From Hyaloperonospora brassicae (taxonomy: Eukaryota > Oomycota > Peronosporomycetes > Peronosporales > Peronosporaceae): a DNA stretch of 64,000 bases. The position numbers and the translations under genes are program-made. The number at the start of each line of letters is the position of its first letter. Positions within the stretch are counted from its first letter, which is position 1. Shown here in pieces: positions 10,257 through 20,710 of the stretch. Location of the stretch: NCBI GenBank assembly GCA_947650285.1, contig CANTFL010001080.1, positions 106,463 through 170,462 on the forward strand, given 5' to 3'. The notes under the pieces are model-generated. The model had not been told where the DNA came from and did not search any database. It saw only the letters and a list, made by a program, of their open reading frames with translations.

Positions 10257-13200
10257 GTGCGGAAGCACTTAACACTTGCGTCCCAATTGTCCGTTGCGCA
10301 AGCAACGATAGACTCCTATGGGTCGAAGCCCCATCCACAACCAGAAAACTGGTATGGCACGGGGAAACGTCGACACCCAGTAGGTGCGGGGCGCCCTACT
10401 GGGGTAGAACTGAGCTCTTTTGCTTCTCTACAAGGTAGAGTGAAACAGGGCTTAGCCCCACCGATCTCTGTGCCCACCAGCACAGAGCGTGGATACAAGC
10501 CTGGCTTGTTAGTCGCCGAGGCGAAAGTTAAAGGCTTCAAGAAGCATTGGTCGATCCTAATCGACTCCGGAGCATCATGCAATTATGCTCGACGTCGTTC
10601 CCTTGAGGGAAGTCAGCGATATGCTGAAGCGCTCAAAGCGCATGAAGGTGATTCAATCACCGTTAGTTTAGCGACTGGTAGTCGTGTCACGGTGCCTAAA
10701 GTTCCGTTGAACTTAGGTGTGAAGTTCTTAGACTTTGACAGCATTGAACACTGTCTTGTCCTCGATTTGGAGTCGAGACATGATCTCATCCTGGGTATGG
10801 CTTGGCTTGAACGCCATGAGCCATGGATTGATTGGAGGTCTAAGACCTTAGGCGCCACGCGCAATGTTCCTAGCGAAGCTTTGGAGAGTCATGAACCCAC
10901 CTTTGCTAGGCAACAAAAGCGCTATTGGCGCGAGCCATTGACGGAAGATGTCAATGTGCTGGACATTGGTATGTCGGAGCTAACTAGCTCGAAGGTATAT
11001 GACATGAATATTAAGCGGGGCTCTTCTAACGTGTTTGAAGAGAGATGTACTCCGTTGAGTGATACTCGTTGTGATACTGAGCCACTGCATGCTGCAGGCA
11101 TGGATGGCCTAGGGCCGAAAAATCAAGAATGTAATTCCTCCGATGTGAGTGGGGTGGCACGTGAAAATACACAGAGTGAGGACGGCCGAGGTGGCACCTC
11201 ACTGAATGTCGGTAATGACATTGATGGCGAGAAGCCAGAGTGTTCAGGGCTAGGCCCGAATGCTGTACGTGAAGTGGCACGTGAAATTCCACCGAGTGAG
11301 GGCCGCCGAGGTGGCACCTTACTGAATGTCGGTAATGACATTGATGGCGAGAAGCCAGAGTGTTCAGGGCTAGGCCCGGATGCTGTACGTGAAGTGGTAC
11401 GTGTAAATCCACTGGGTGAAGTGTTCGAGTTACGTAATACTTCACCAGATGTCGTTCAAGACATGAGCTCTAGTATAGAGCGTGCTAAGATGAATAGCAA
11501 CCACGAGGACCCTACTGTCCCGGCCTCTATTAGGCGTAAGGTTTCTTTAAGGAAAAAATCCCAGCGTAGGGTGGCAACTGTTAATCGCCCAACGTCTAAG
11601 AAGTCACGAAGTGATGATAGTAATAATACACTATATACACTTGTCAATGGGTTGACTGGCCAGATTGATGGCAATATTAGTCTTGAGACTCTTACATCCT
11701 TGGATTATCTCTTTGACCTAGACGGAATGTCTGACGGCGAATTTAGCCAAGCCTTACAGGCAGGAAAATTATCCGAGTTAGTGGTCATTCGGCCGGATGT
11801 TGAGTTGAACTCATCCTCGTTATTAGACGAGTCTGTCCTTGAGGACACAAAGGCGGCATTGGATGCCCGTAGTGGATCCTTGATCCTTAAGTATCCTCTT
11901 GATCCATTCTATCCTCTGGTAAAGGAGTTTCAGGACGTGGTGTGTCACAACCCACCGTCCGTCTTACCTCCCGATAGAGGTGTACGTCATGAAATTGACT
12001 TGGTTCCTGGAACTAGATACTGCGTAACACAGCAGTAGCCTTTACCGAAGGAACAGTGTGACGTCATTGACGACTTCTTTCGTGCAAAGCACGCGGCAGG
12101 AATGTTACGTGAGAGCAAATATCCCCATTCCATACCGAACTTCTGTGTCAAAAATATCAATGGGAAGTGGCGCATTGTTCATGCTTACAATAAGCTTAAT
12201 ACAGCCACCATGCCGGCTCAGACACCAATTCCGAGGAAGGATGTTCTTCAGAACAATATGGTTGGTTGTAAAATGTACAGTGCACACGACTTAGTCGATG
12301 GTTATTACCAACTTCTCATGCGAGAAAGCGATATTACGCTGACAGCGGTCAGCACTCCAAGCGGTATGCTCTGGGAGTGGCTTGTTATGCCGCAACGGTT
12401 ATCAAATTCCCCGGCTACGTTCAATCTTCTTGTGACACAATTGTTCAGACCTCACCGAGGATATGCACAGACGTACTTTGATGACATCTTTGTCCATAGT
12501 CGTGATATGAACGGTCGGTCGGATGTGGACAATCACATTGACCATTAACGAGCGGTGCTCGAGTGCATGCACACGAATAAGTTGTACGCCAACGCGTCTA
12601 AGTGCATCTTTGGTGCAGAAGAGATTCCCTTTTTAGGGTGCAAATTGGTAAGCGAGGTCTTAGAGTGGATCCCGCTAAGGTAAAAGCCATAGATGATTGG
12701 ACGATTCCAAAGAACCAAAAGGACTTACGTAATTGGCTTGGCCTTGACAATTACTTGCGCAAGTACAGTGCGAATTACGCAGACATGGCTCGGCCATTAT
12801 CCAATCTCCTTAAAAAGGATGTGGAATGGTGCTGGACTGGGCATGATGCTTTTCAAGCAGTAAAGGAGAGTCTCCTTCATGCGCCAATCTTGGCTTTGCC
12901 TGATCCTGATCGATATTTCAGTGTCGTCTGTGACGCATCTGACTTTGCCATGAGCAGCGCCCTGTTACAGACAGATTCGGATGGACGGGAAAGCGTCATT
13001 GCGTTTGAGTCTAGGCAGCTAAAGCCTGCAGAAAAAAACTATCCTGTTCATGACAAAGAGCTACTTGCAATTAAGTATGCTCTCTTCAAATTCAGAGTTC
13101 ATCTTCTTGGCTCTAAGCCGTTTGTGATCGATACAGATCATGCGTCACTACGCAATGCGACCCAGTCGCCTCACCTCTCTCAGAGAATGGCTCGTTGGCT

Positions 13201-15220
13201 CTCCTTCTTTTCTGAATACAACTTCGAGGTGAAGTATAAGCCGGGCAAGCAGAATGCTTTGGCTGATGCGTTGTCATGCAGTCCTGACTGTGAGCTTGCT
13301 CATGTTACGACTCTGTCGTCGTCGGTCACTGACCTTATCCGTACGGCATATGCCAAGGATGAACATTGTGTAGCTCTGCTACGTGCTCTAGGGAGCGAGG
13401 AGTTTAAGGACTCAGACATAGAACTTTCGGCACGATTACGTGCGAGGTTACATCGATATTCGATCGATCAAGGCCTGCTTTGCTATAGCACGGATGTGGA
13501 AGATACCCCTCGCATCGTTGTCCCTCATGATGAGGAGTTGAAGTATCGGATCCTCTATGATGCACATGATACTGCGTTAAGTGGTCATCTCGGTCGTAAA
13601 AAGACTTACGGCTCAGTTAGCCAATGCTATTTGTGGCCCAAACTATACAAATGGATGAGCACATATATGCGTACGTGTGAAACGTGTCAACGGGTGAAAC
13701 CATCACCTCAAGCGGCCGCGCCGCTGGCTAGTTTGCCTATACCCAAAGGGTGTTGGGAGTCCATCAGTATGGACTTCCTGTTCGGATTAACGAAGGATTT
13801 GTATGGAAATACGGGTATTGTGGTCTTTGTTGACCGTTTGAGCAAGATGGCTCATTTAGCGGCGGTGCCAGACACCATTGATGGTGAAGGTACAGCGACG
13901 CTGTTTATCGATCGTGTGTTTCGACAACACGGTCTGCCGTTGGCAATTGTCTCTAATCGAGATCCTCGCTTCACTGGGAAGTTTTGGAAATTCATCTTTA
14001 AGGTGCTAGGCACACGTTTGGACATGTCCACAGCGGATCATCCGCAGACTAATGGTCAAGCCGAGCAAGTGAATCGCATCATCGGTGACACCTTGCGCAG
14101 TGTATGCACTAAAACGCCTAAGCGTTGGAGCTCGATGCTCCCTGTCGTTGAATTTGCGTTGAATAACGCCGTGCATGCCTCCACCGGCTACACACCATTT
14201 TATGTGAATGGTCTCACACACCCTCGCGTTCCGTTAACGCTACCACTGCGTGGTTCAGGGCTTGGTGGGGAAGGAGTTGCCGATCGGCTTGCTGATATCA
14301 GCCCTTCTACTGTTCAAAAACAGGTAAGCGAGTTTCTCGCAACGCGATTGAATGTGTTACGACATGTGCGTGACGCACTGGCTGATAGCCAATAGAAGCA
14401 GAAGGAACAAGCTGGTGCTAAAGGAAGAGGTTGTATTGAACGTTATGAGGTTGTAGACCAAGTTCTACTCAATGCTAAAAACTTTCCTACAAGTGTAGTG
14501 TCTGCTGTATTCAAGACAAAGTTACGCCCGCGCTTCATTGAACCATTCACGGTCGTCGCCAAGAAGGGAATTGCGTATACGCTCAACCTTCCGCGCAAAC
14601 TGCGCGCACACCCCATGTTCTACGTTGGCTTGCTTAAGCCGTATCGGGATCCTTCCCACGTGAACTTGGAGGCGCTTGCGCCGCGTAGGTTGGCCTTGCC
14701 ATCGGTTGCTGAATCCGTATCAGGAGGACAAGCTGAGCCTCCATCCGGGCTTGGCCCAACTCCAACGCCTCAACACGGGCTCGCATCGCGTCAAACGCAC
14801 TCTGGGTCTTACCCAATGTCTCACGGAGACCACTCAGCTCGAGAAACACCTTCTCATGCTCCTCCTTTAGTATACCGACCACCCCCGACGCTGCTCGATG
14901 AGCAAGGGAACCGCCAGTTCCATGCGGAGCGACTCCTGAAATGACGTCGTCGTCAGGGTCAATACCAGTATCTGGTGAAGTGGCGAGGTTACCCGGATTC
15001 GGAGAACTCGTGGGAGTTTGAAATACCCCTTCGGCAGGATTGCCCATACGCCGTTGATGTTTTTGATCATCGTGGCAAATGTCATCCCTCGACCGAGAGC
15101 GCTTCTCACCAAGAGTGGTGGAAGCAGGTAGGTAGTTGGGTCCCGCTTGACCAACACCCACATCAATCGGCACAGCCGGAGCATAGCGTGTGCGAGTTCG
15201 CAATTGGCCTCTGGACTTAA
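10257..15220 (+). pseudogene. pol: pol remnant of element 1 (PR-RT-RH-IN-chromodomain)
   Basis: Protease motif LIDSGASCNYAR near 10555. Reverse transcriptase from about 12040, with polymerase motif TYFDDIFVHS. RNase H with VVCDASDFAMSSALLQ and TDHASL. Integrase with zinc-binding HDTALSGH and CETC, then the core. Chromodomain about 14911-15015 (YLVKWRGYPDSENSWE). Stops at 12036 (TAG), 12546 (TAA), 14393 (TAG) and 14942 (TGA, inside the chromodomain), and one net frameshift near 12655. The integrase motif reads SNRDPRF where SDRDPRF is expected, so a catalytic Asp is lost as well. The 3' part overlaps the antisense ORF. Confidence 0.88.
11101..11420 (+). repeat. 120-bp in-frame tandem repeat between protease and RT
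   Basis: Two near-identical 120-bp units (11161-11280 and 11281-11400) with diverged partial units on both sides. The period is a multiple of three. Each unit encodes about 40 residues including GGTSLNVGNDIDGEKPECSG. It lies in the poorly conserved linker between the protease and RT domains. Confidence 0.85.
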
Positions 15221-15935
15221 GCTTGGCGTAATCATACCGAAGGTTTCGTTCTAGACGAACATCTGCCACATCGGCACTTGCTCTGAGAGCTAACACGCTG
15301 CTGAGGTGGCGTTTCCGATGCACCCAGCGAACAAACGCGTTGTCTTATTCCTCCTGAGATTCGCCTGCGAATAAGAGGATGGGTATACCCCTCATCGGTG
15401 AAACCGGTGCACCCCGTGCTTGCGTGTCAAGTCGCAACTTGTATTGAATCTGAGTCGTCAAGTGGGGTTGCAGATACCTCTCACGAAGTGCCTGTCGACT
15501 CGCCACCTCATCAGAAGATGTAGGCTCAGCGCCAATGGCCCACGTTGCCAAAGAACGACCTGTCGTTTGGCGTATACGCTCTTCCACATTAAGTGGTGTG
15601 AACAGATAGCCACGACGACCCTCAAGAGTTGCAGCAAGCTGCATACGGCGCTGAGCGCTCTCCTATCGTTGGATAGCCAACTGTTGTTGCTCATCGAGCG
15701 GATTAGTGATGATGGCATCGCCCTCAAGAAGTGCTTGATGCGGCGTCGATGGCGCGTTGGCTTCGCCGCGCTCGGCAAATGGGTTTGGTGCAATATGAGG
15801 CGCTGCCTCTTGCACTGGTGCGTCGGACATTGTCCTCTCGTCACCATGGACATCGGTATCGCTACCATAGCCCACCTCCACATCAATGTCGAGGTAGAAA
15901 GAGAGAGTCGAGGACTCATGGGGTGGCGATGCCAT
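14634..15935 (-). pseudogene. Antisense ORF (aORF) of element 1
   Basis: One reading frame of 434 codons on the strand opposite pol, interrupted only by TAG (15663-15665) and TAA (15345-15347). It starts with MASPPHESSTLSFYLDID 108 bp before the 3' LTR. The N-terminal part is acidic (DVEVGYGSDTDVHGDE) and resembles the aORF of element 2 (DIEVIYSGGSDVSDSE). The C-terminal 80 residues look like a coiled coil (heptad-like LKEEHEKVFLELSGLRETL). Its stop codon (14634-14636) lies opposite the pol motif YVGLLKPY, and its last 580 bp overlap the chromodomain and linker of pol. Function unknown; no domain recognised. Confidence 0.65.
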
Positions 15936-16043
15936 GGTGTTTTGTGTTTTGCCAACCGTGAGGTTGAAGCGCACACACACCGTCCTCTTCGAGGAAAGAA
16001 TTCGATTGACGTTTTGTGGAAACGTCAGTCTGGTGGGGGAGGG

Positions 16044-16621
16044 TGAAACGGGGTTACACGTCAACTGGTAGTCGACAATAGGTGTGGCACACACAAGGAA
16101 TGGGATCCCCCTGTAAAGTGATATTCGAACACAAGTATCAATTATTGAAGACTGATGTCTGTCAACTATTGATTACGAGATCTTTTAATAGGTTTATTTA
16201 GGACGTTAGCGAGTAGGTTAATTACGTTGTTCTTAGGGTGTTCTTTTAGGTTTAAAGAAGAAATAAAATTCAGTTCCCATTTTGATCCAAAAGACACGTG
16301 CCTTTCTGAGGCGTCTTGCGATAGTTAAGGAGGTAGCAAAGCCTTTTTAAGGCAGCTACTCCTTGTGCACTTTGTGCGTTTGGTTCTATGAATCGTTTGG
16401 TCCCCCTGGAATAGGGGCCGTAAGCTCTCTGAGCTTGTTGACTCTCTGAGTCGGGTTCGTAGAACCAAAACTGCTCATTGAGCGTTAAGTCTTCCTCTGA
16501 CTTAAGGAGCTGTGTAGCTCCGCTACAGTTTGACTCCCTGAGTCGGGTCCATTGAACCTTAAGTTGCTCGTTGGGCGTTAAAGTCTTCCTCTGACTTGAG
16601 GAGCTGTATAGCTCCACTACA
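16044..16621 (+). repeat. 3' LTR of element 1
   Basis: Aligns with the 5' LTR from TGAAACGGGGTTACA through AATAAAATTCAGTT to CTACA. It carries an extra partial copy of the GTTAAGTCTTCCTCTGACTT module, making it 578 bp against 526. The preceding purine run GGTGGGGGAGGG is the polypurine tract. Confidence 0.85.
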
Positions 16622-16626
16622 CTGGA

Positions 16627-18489
16627 TCTGATGAGAATGGTGCTAAACGATAGGATGAGTACAAATTAATGAAATATGAGCAAGTCATGAAGCTTAACAA
16701 AAGTGATGTAGTACGGCAAATTATGACGATCGAATACGGTAGGATTAGGAAGGCGAGCATGATGACCCAAACGCCGGGTGTAATTGAAGTCAAATAAATC
16801 CCGGATATGTGACATGCTAGAGAACTCGACCCGTCGAGCCCTAACGTGCTCTACGACCGGAGGAAGGTGTTCTAGAGAGGTCTGGATTTATGAAACGTCC
16901 AAAATAGGTGATGGGTTCCTTGATGAGCCTCATCACAGCTAACGAACGGGTTGTGCAGCTTTGTCGGGAATGTCAAAAGTGAATTAAATCCTTAGTTCAC
17001 ACTCGGTGATATTATAAGCCTGATGTATACATTGCTCAATTCTTTTCCGGATCTATAACCAATTCAAAACTTGACTCCCATTATGATCCAGTAACAATGG
17101 CGTGAGCTTTTTTTATGTGTAACCGGCGACTCGTGAACAGTCGATCCAAGTCTTACACGGGTATCCCGAGCGCCGATTGACGTCCCAGTGGGCATACGCC
17201 CTTATCACAATGCGATGAAACACCTGAGCTCCTCAGACACTCGAAATGTGTATCGTGTATATATCCTTTCAGGTGAGTACAGAAAGAACCGCCGCCACGT
17301 CCGGATCATCCGACTTCCAAGCCGCTGCTTGTCCTGTTACATCAGCGCGTCCGTGTCGGGCTTTTGTTGCCAGTATGGCAATTTTAAATTTAGAACGCGA
17401 TCTTAGGCTAATGAGACGTTTCTGCCATTGTGACACAATTCGGTCCAGCGCGGGATGAGAGAGAACGTCAGGAAAGGTTACCCCGGTGGGAGCAGAATGT
17501 TGTACGTGGGTTATCAGATCCGTCCGGGTGTGAACCGTGACGCGTGAGCCGGACGATAAACCACCAGATCCGATCTCGATCGTGGAACTATTCTAGGTAC
17601 CACACGAAGAAATTACCCGGGCCCTGAAAACCCACTAAGGTAAGTTGACGGAAACGCGGAGGTCGAAAGGGGCAATACGCTGATGTAGCAGTTGTGGATA
17701 CTAAGACACTACGATAGTGATTAACAGCCGTGAATACGAATCCGAGACCTAGCCATGGGGCGTTTACGTGCTGCTCTAGGTGTAAGAAGCGTCCAGCTCA
17801 CTAATCGACACAATTTCAAGTTAGTTCGACTAGCGAGGGATGTTCAAAATTTATGCTGTACGCCGTGTTCATCAAGTAGTATAAAAGACCAGATCGTGGT
17901 GTATGAGAGCCACTCGATGCTGAGCGTTCCATATGTCGCCTCGCAGAAGCGTCGCAAGGGACATGTAGATATGCCAAATAGGTCCCTCCGATATTATACC
18001 AACACGCCGGCACCAACGATGCACCCTTGCTGACGGATACCCTCATTCGTACATATTACGTACGCGAAAAACCCCGGTGATCAGAAAGCATCTCAGGCGA
18101 CTTCAAATTTTCCATCACCGACGCCTTCGACGTCCAGGGAGTCTCCCCGTCACGAAGGCCTAATATGGAAGTGTTTGAGTTTTCAGGAGTGATGAACCGA
18201 GGGCTGGGTGGCTAACCAGGGCGAAAGAGCGAATCGCCGAGCGCCCGGTCATCAAAGGAATCAACAGTACCCCACTGTATCTGGAAACAGCTGCCAACGC
18301 CAAGAGCTCAGCATGAAGTTCCGGGACGCCCAATACATCTTCATCCGAGGCATAATAAAAAAGCTTGAGCTATCCAGGTCTTTCGGCAACCTTTTATAAA
18401 CCCAAAGAAACGAAGCCAGATGTAGTTATATATTAATTATCGACTCACCTTACCGTAGCCTTAGTAGTCCAGGAATGCCGGCCAAAATT
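16627..18489. other. Repeat-zone spacer, nothing recognised
   Basis: No open frame above about 115 codons and none with a recognisable motif. Base composition moves toward AT compared with the gene island. Confidence 0.4.
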
Positions 18490-19002
18490 AAGTATTTTTG
18501 GTAGAATGATCGCTGAAGCTGTAAAAGCCGCTGTTCGTTTGTCAAAGTTTTGTGGCTTGCCAGCCGCAACCGGAGCCGGAGTTAAGAATTCTCAAGCTTC
18601 CACTCATCTCCAGCGAAGTTGGTCTTTTCTACTTGAATGCCCGAAGGAATCGCCCAACTTCAGGTTTTTAATCGGCCAATTCCAGAAAGCCTCAGCCGTT
18701 TGTCCGATCTCATGTAACGCAATAGCTGTAGCTTTGGTCTCATTAAGGATAGACCCAGAAAAATCGCCAAAGAAGCGGATGGTGCGCGATACAGGTCCCA
18801 CTTGGTAAGGCGAGTCAAGGTAGACCGCTGTATCATCGACATAGCAGGCTACACGCAGCGGGAAATTATAAGATCTATTCCGAATAGGCTCTTGAAAATG
18901 ACCGGTCGGCGAATTCAGTTTAAAATACATCATTTGCAACGCCAGCACAAAAAGGATAGGAGCGATAGATCCCTCTTTTCGAATTTCACGAGACACGTGC
19001 AT
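18490..19002 (-). pseudogene. LINE (L1-like) reverse transcriptase relic
   Basis: On the minus strand the segment gives IAPILFVLALQMMYF, then ACYVDDTAVYL (the RT active-site box, YVDD in place of the usual YADD), then FFGDFSGSILNETKATAIAL. This is the order and spacing of LINE RT blocks. After a frame shift, RLRLASHKTLTNEQRLLQLQ matches the L1-type thumb region. Only the centre of the enzyme survives. No target duplication or poly(A) tail is apparent. Confidence 0.7.
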
Positions 19003-20053
19003 GTCGTCTGGCCTTTGACAGACATATGGATTAAGCTAACAGAGCGACATCGTCAAAAGAGCCCTGTCACATCCGCTCGACAACAGGGTACACATTAGAT
19101 GACCGAGGCGTTCCTTGAAATATTGGAGTCCAGGCATCCTCCAAATTGTTAGCTGTATCGTAGACTTTACGTGACTGAAGGCCGTGGACTGAGCGCAATG
19201 CGGGTATTAGGCTATCTGCAAACTTACACAAAATTCGCCAAAATAAACGTTTAATCGTCTGCACATCCCACCAAGTGTGAGATCTAAAAAGTCGACGATG
19301 TCTGTTCAGCAGCCAATCTTGTTTTGTCACAGTAATGAGAGTGCGAATCTTGATGATTCAGTGAGTCAGCAGAGTATTATGTGTCGGAAACAAGGATGCA
19401 TCCGACTGAAAAGTCTGGTGGGATGGGTCAAGTCGTCGAAAGGGCGACGTAAATTTCTGTCGATACGTGTTACGAAACGAAGTCTTGGCGGACAGGGTCG
19501 TCTGAATGATGCCTTGACCCATATCAAACTTTGAACTGATCCCATAATGAAGCGGAATCGGCCCCCGAAGCAATACGTGTGGTATATGTTCAGTGCAAAT
19601 TCTATTATCGTGCTGATCAAAAACTTGTCCACAATTCCACGTGCGTACGAGGGAACCGGAAAGTCAAGAGGAGTCTTGGTCCATATGATAGTTGTTTGGG
19701 GGAGCGTAAATGTAGAATGACATAATGACCCCCTTCAATCGCGTATTTGTCTTTTTCCGTGGCCGCTTACTATAATCGCGCTTAATCATTAGCGTACCAA
19801 CGGTTAAGCCGGATAGACTCCAAGCCCTATCCATACAAAGAGTAGTGAAATATGGTAAAAATTATAGCAATGGGCAAACGCAGCACTGTCGTTTCCCTCC
19901 GGCAAAAGATTCTAAACACTGTACTGCAAACACCACGTCAATTTAAAGATTCCGTAATTTAGATGAATTGGGATCTATGGATGTAGGCGCATATAAACGT
20001 CCTCCAAATTCTTGAAGTCACAATTAAATTCACCACCCACAATTATATGCGTC
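19003..20053. other. Degraded repeat DNA
   Basis: The minus-strand frame 19067-19330 (VHGLQSRKVYDTANNLEDAW) may belong to the same LINE, but I cannot match it to a conserved RT block. Otherwise nothing recognised. Confidence 0.3.
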
Positions 20054-20272
20054 TGTTGACAAGGTACACCGCATGTATGTCTTTATGGATGTATTCTGAT
20101 CGGATATTAGTAATTGGGTGTGACTCCCTTAAACGAGAACATAGGATTAGCGTATATGTGGTGCAGCTGTCAGCTGGTAAAATGACTACCCTACGATTAC
20201 TAGATCGTGATGAGAACTTAGATACGATAGTGTTCTTATCCAGTGAAAACATATCGTAGGTATCAGGCTTAG
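20054..20272. repeat. Dispersed repeat copy A, probable solo LTR
   Basis: About 219 bp starting TGTTGACAAGGTACACCG and ending near TATCAGGCTTAG. It matches 38484-38703 along its full length with scattered substitutions. The TGTTG start and the length fit a Copia-type LTR. The internal region is absent on both sides, so this would be a solo LTR; the family assignment is inference. Confidence 0.6.
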
Positions 20273-20536
20273 GTGTGTGGTGAAGCGCTTATCGTGAAGG
20301 ATGGACCCTGAGACCAGCGCACCGAAGAAACAACGGTTCATCTATTAGGGAAATGATGACGAGGAGAAAGGGGTCAAGAAGGCGACGAGACATCTGGAGG
20401 AGAAGACCCACAACACTTATTGGGGAAAATTATCTTCATGAGATCTGATTAAATGGAAATGAAAGGAGTAGACTACGGTGCCTTATCCAAAAGTCCGGTC
20501 CCGCATGACGAACCTTGACCTCTTTATAGTGGAACT

Positions 20537-20705
20537 AGAGTCCGTCAAGGTAGACCTCGGTAATATAAGTTAAGCCTCGGGTCCGTCAAGGTGGAACCCA
20601 ATTCTTTAGGGTGAAGTTCGGGTCCCTCAAGGTGAACCTCGGGTCCGTCAAGGTGAGCCTCAAGTTTCTAAAGGTAGATTTGGTCCCTCAACGTGGACGT
20701 CAGTC
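20537..20705. repeat. Degenerate minisatellite, about 20.5-bp unit
   Basis: The core GTCCGTCAAGGT(A/G)GACCTCGG recurs at 20540, 20581, 20622, 20643 and 20683, with decayed intermediate units. Spacings of 40, 41 and 21 bp indicate a unit near 20.5 bp and a 41-bp dimer. Confidence 0.65.
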
Positions 20706-20710
20706 TCTGG

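Larger units (their letters stand above)
8770..16621 (+). mobile_element. Element 1: complete, decayed Ty3/gypsy chromovirus
   Basis: A full LTR retrotransposon with LTRs at 8770-9295 and 16044-16621. It is flanked by a perfect 5-bp target duplication CTGGA (8765-8769 and 16622-16626). Order inside is gag, protease, reverse transcriptase, RNase H, integrase, chromodomain, which defines a chromovirus. A purine tract (16032-16043) abuts the 3' LTR. A poor primer-binding site (TCGTAGCA, 9298-9305) follows the 5' LTR at the position where element 2 has TGGTAGCA. The LTRs differ by many substitutions and by copy number of an internal module. The ORFs carry at least four stops and several frameshifts, so insertion is old. 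It is a different family from element 2 but related. Confidence 0.93.

Noticed and set aside
19067..19330. Minus frame beside the LINE RT as the RT N-terminal part
   Set aside because: I could not align it with any conserved RT block, so it is not included in the LINE call.
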